Part shown: in pieces, positions 63,295-64,000 of the stretch | Numbering within the stretch: position 1 is the first letter of the stretch | Layout of the letters: each line of letters opens with the position of its first letter | Source of the DNA: Paracoccaceae bacterium | Lineage (GTDB): Bacteria; Pseudomonadota; Alphaproteobacteria; Rhodobacterales; Rhodobacteraceae | Assembly (NCBI GenBank): GCA_033344815.1 | Contig: JAWPMR010000001.1 | Location: forward strand, 3,582,136 to 3,646,135 | Direction: 5' to 3' | DNA: 64,000 bases | Program-made: the position numbers and the translations under genes | The notes under the pieces: generated by a model | Told to the model about the DNA's origin: nothing | Database searches by the model: none | Seen by the model: the letters and a program-made list of their open reading frames with translations, nothing else

Positions 63295-64000
63295 TCAGTG
63301 CCGCTCCATTTCATGATCCAACCTTTGTTGCGCCACGGCTTCGTTCTGGTCTGCCTTGATCTGATCGCGCAGGCAAATCTCGACATAGTTCAAGTGTTCC
63401 TGCACCGCAGCGCGCGAGCGTTCGGGATTGCGTTGCTGTAGCGCCTCGTTGATTGCACGGTGCTGATCCAGCAACATCCCCCGCGTGGCGCGTTGTTTGA
63501 ACATGATCTGACGGTTGTAAAAAACCCCTTCGCGCAGCAATTGGTACATGGAACGCATCATATGCAGCATGACCACATTGTGGCTGGCTTCGATGATCGC
63601 CATGTGGAACTGCGCGTCCAACTGTGCTTCCTCCTCGGGATTTCGTTTGGAATGGGCCGCTTCCATCTTGTCAAAAACCGTCTGCACCACGCGCAGGTCT
63701 GTGTCCGAGCCCAACCGGGCGGCGCGCTCTGCGGCGAGGCTTTCCAGATCACGGCGAAACGACAAATAATCAAATACCGCCTCATCATGGCGCGAAAACA
63801 GCTGCACCAGCGCAGGCGCAAAGGCAGACCCCAAAACGTCAGCGACGAATACACCGGCCCCGGCGCGCGTGCTCAGGAGGCCCTGTTCCTGCAGGGTGCC
63901 GATGGCGTCGCGCAGGCTGGGCCGTGACACGTTCAGCCGTTCAGCCAGTTCACGCTCGGCTGGCAGCCGTTCGCCGGGGCGCAACACACCGCGCAGGATC
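63295..64000 (-). CDS. GntR-family regulator, FadR/PdhR type (5' end beyond window)
   Basis: Transcriptional regulator. The frame is open to the right edge, so the first residues are missing; a GTG at 63987 could be read as a start but family proteins begin further upstream. The helix-turn-helix LPAERELAERLNVSRPSLRDAI is visible, followed by an FCD ligand-binding domain with FHMAIIEASHN and a DQHRAINEALQ segment carrying metal-binding histidines. The ligand is unknown; short-chain organic acids are common for this group. Confidence 0.88.
   Translation of the reverse strand, partial: ILRGVLRPGERLPAERELAERLNVSRPSLRDAIGTLQEQGLLSTRAGAGVFVADVLGSAFAPALVQLFSRHDEAVFDYLSFRRDLESLAAERAARLGSDTDLRVVQTVFDKMEAAHSKRNPEEEAQLDAQFHMAIIEASHNVVMLHMMRSMYQLLREGVFYNRQIMFKQRATRGMLLDQHRAINEALQQRNPERSRAAVQEHLNYVEICLRDQIKADQNEAVAQQRLDHEMERH

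Overview
The window looks like chromosomal DNA of an alphaproteobacterium of the Rhodobacteraceae, most likely the Roseobacter group. The signs are a cbb3 oxidase cluster beside fnrL and hemN, a separate ATP synthase F0 operon with a split b/b' pair, MipZ, TRAP transporters, a VPxPA-type sorting tail, and an ffh-GNAT-chorismate mutase-rpsP gene order. No photosynthesis genes are present. Everything below was read from the sequence without database searches.

Layout. 1-2328: end of a YejE/YejF-type peptide ABC transporter. 2334-13309: a microaerobic respiration block (hemN, fnrL, a tandem universal stress protein, ccoNOQP and ccoGHIS) with three FNR boxes in the two divergent promoter regions. 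13319-17975: DacA-type carboxypeptidase with a SPOR tail, a HAD hydrolase, ClpS, an RsmC-like methyltransferase, and an SDR protein lacking the catalytic lysine. 18014-21206: haem genes hemF, hemC and hemE, with a perfect PpsR/CrtJ-type palindrome in front of hemF, then a tRNA with anticodon CAT. 21555-33146: an aromatic acid module made of a TRAP transporter, benzoate-CoA ligase, an alpha/beta hydrolase, a DUF309 protein, boxC, boxB, a tiny four-cysteine protein, boxA and the regulator boxR. The benzoate would be imported, activated to benzoyl-CoA, epoxidised by BoxAB and ring-opened by BoxC; boxD is not in the window.

33290-36340 is an insertion-sequence graveyard. An IS110-type element sits inside a decayed IS3-family element, followed by an IS3 fragment on the other strand and then an orphan peptide-type solute-binding protein. 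38131-38957 holds no convincing gene. 38958-43037: RidA, then homogentisate catabolism (hmgA, a 38-residue membrane protein, fahA) with a divergent MarR regulator. 43058-46102: an exported spondin-like VPxPA protein, MipZ, and a secreted esterase-like hydrolase.

46301-54769 is the ribosome and secretion operon on the minus strand: ffh, four related GNAT acetyltransferases and a NIPSNAP-like protein, chorismate mutase, rpsP, a 47-residue membrane protein, rimM, trmD, then rplS and rpmE. A nucleotidyltransferase gene on the plus strand separates trmD from rplS. 55014-60237: small unknown genes, an azoreductase, two LysR regulators, an EamA exporter, an ArsR regulator and a DUF1127-like protein. 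60442-62994: atpI, atpB, atpE, atpF' and atpF. The window ends inside a GntR-family regulator.

I did not find a clearly undescribed large system. The best leads are the small genes that track-length cutoffs miss (four-cysteine protein before boxA, membrane peptides in the hmgA-fahA and rpsP-rimM gaps), the SDR that lacks its lysine, the GNAT array inside the ffh-rpsP operon, and the phased palindromic repeats upstream of chorismate mutase.
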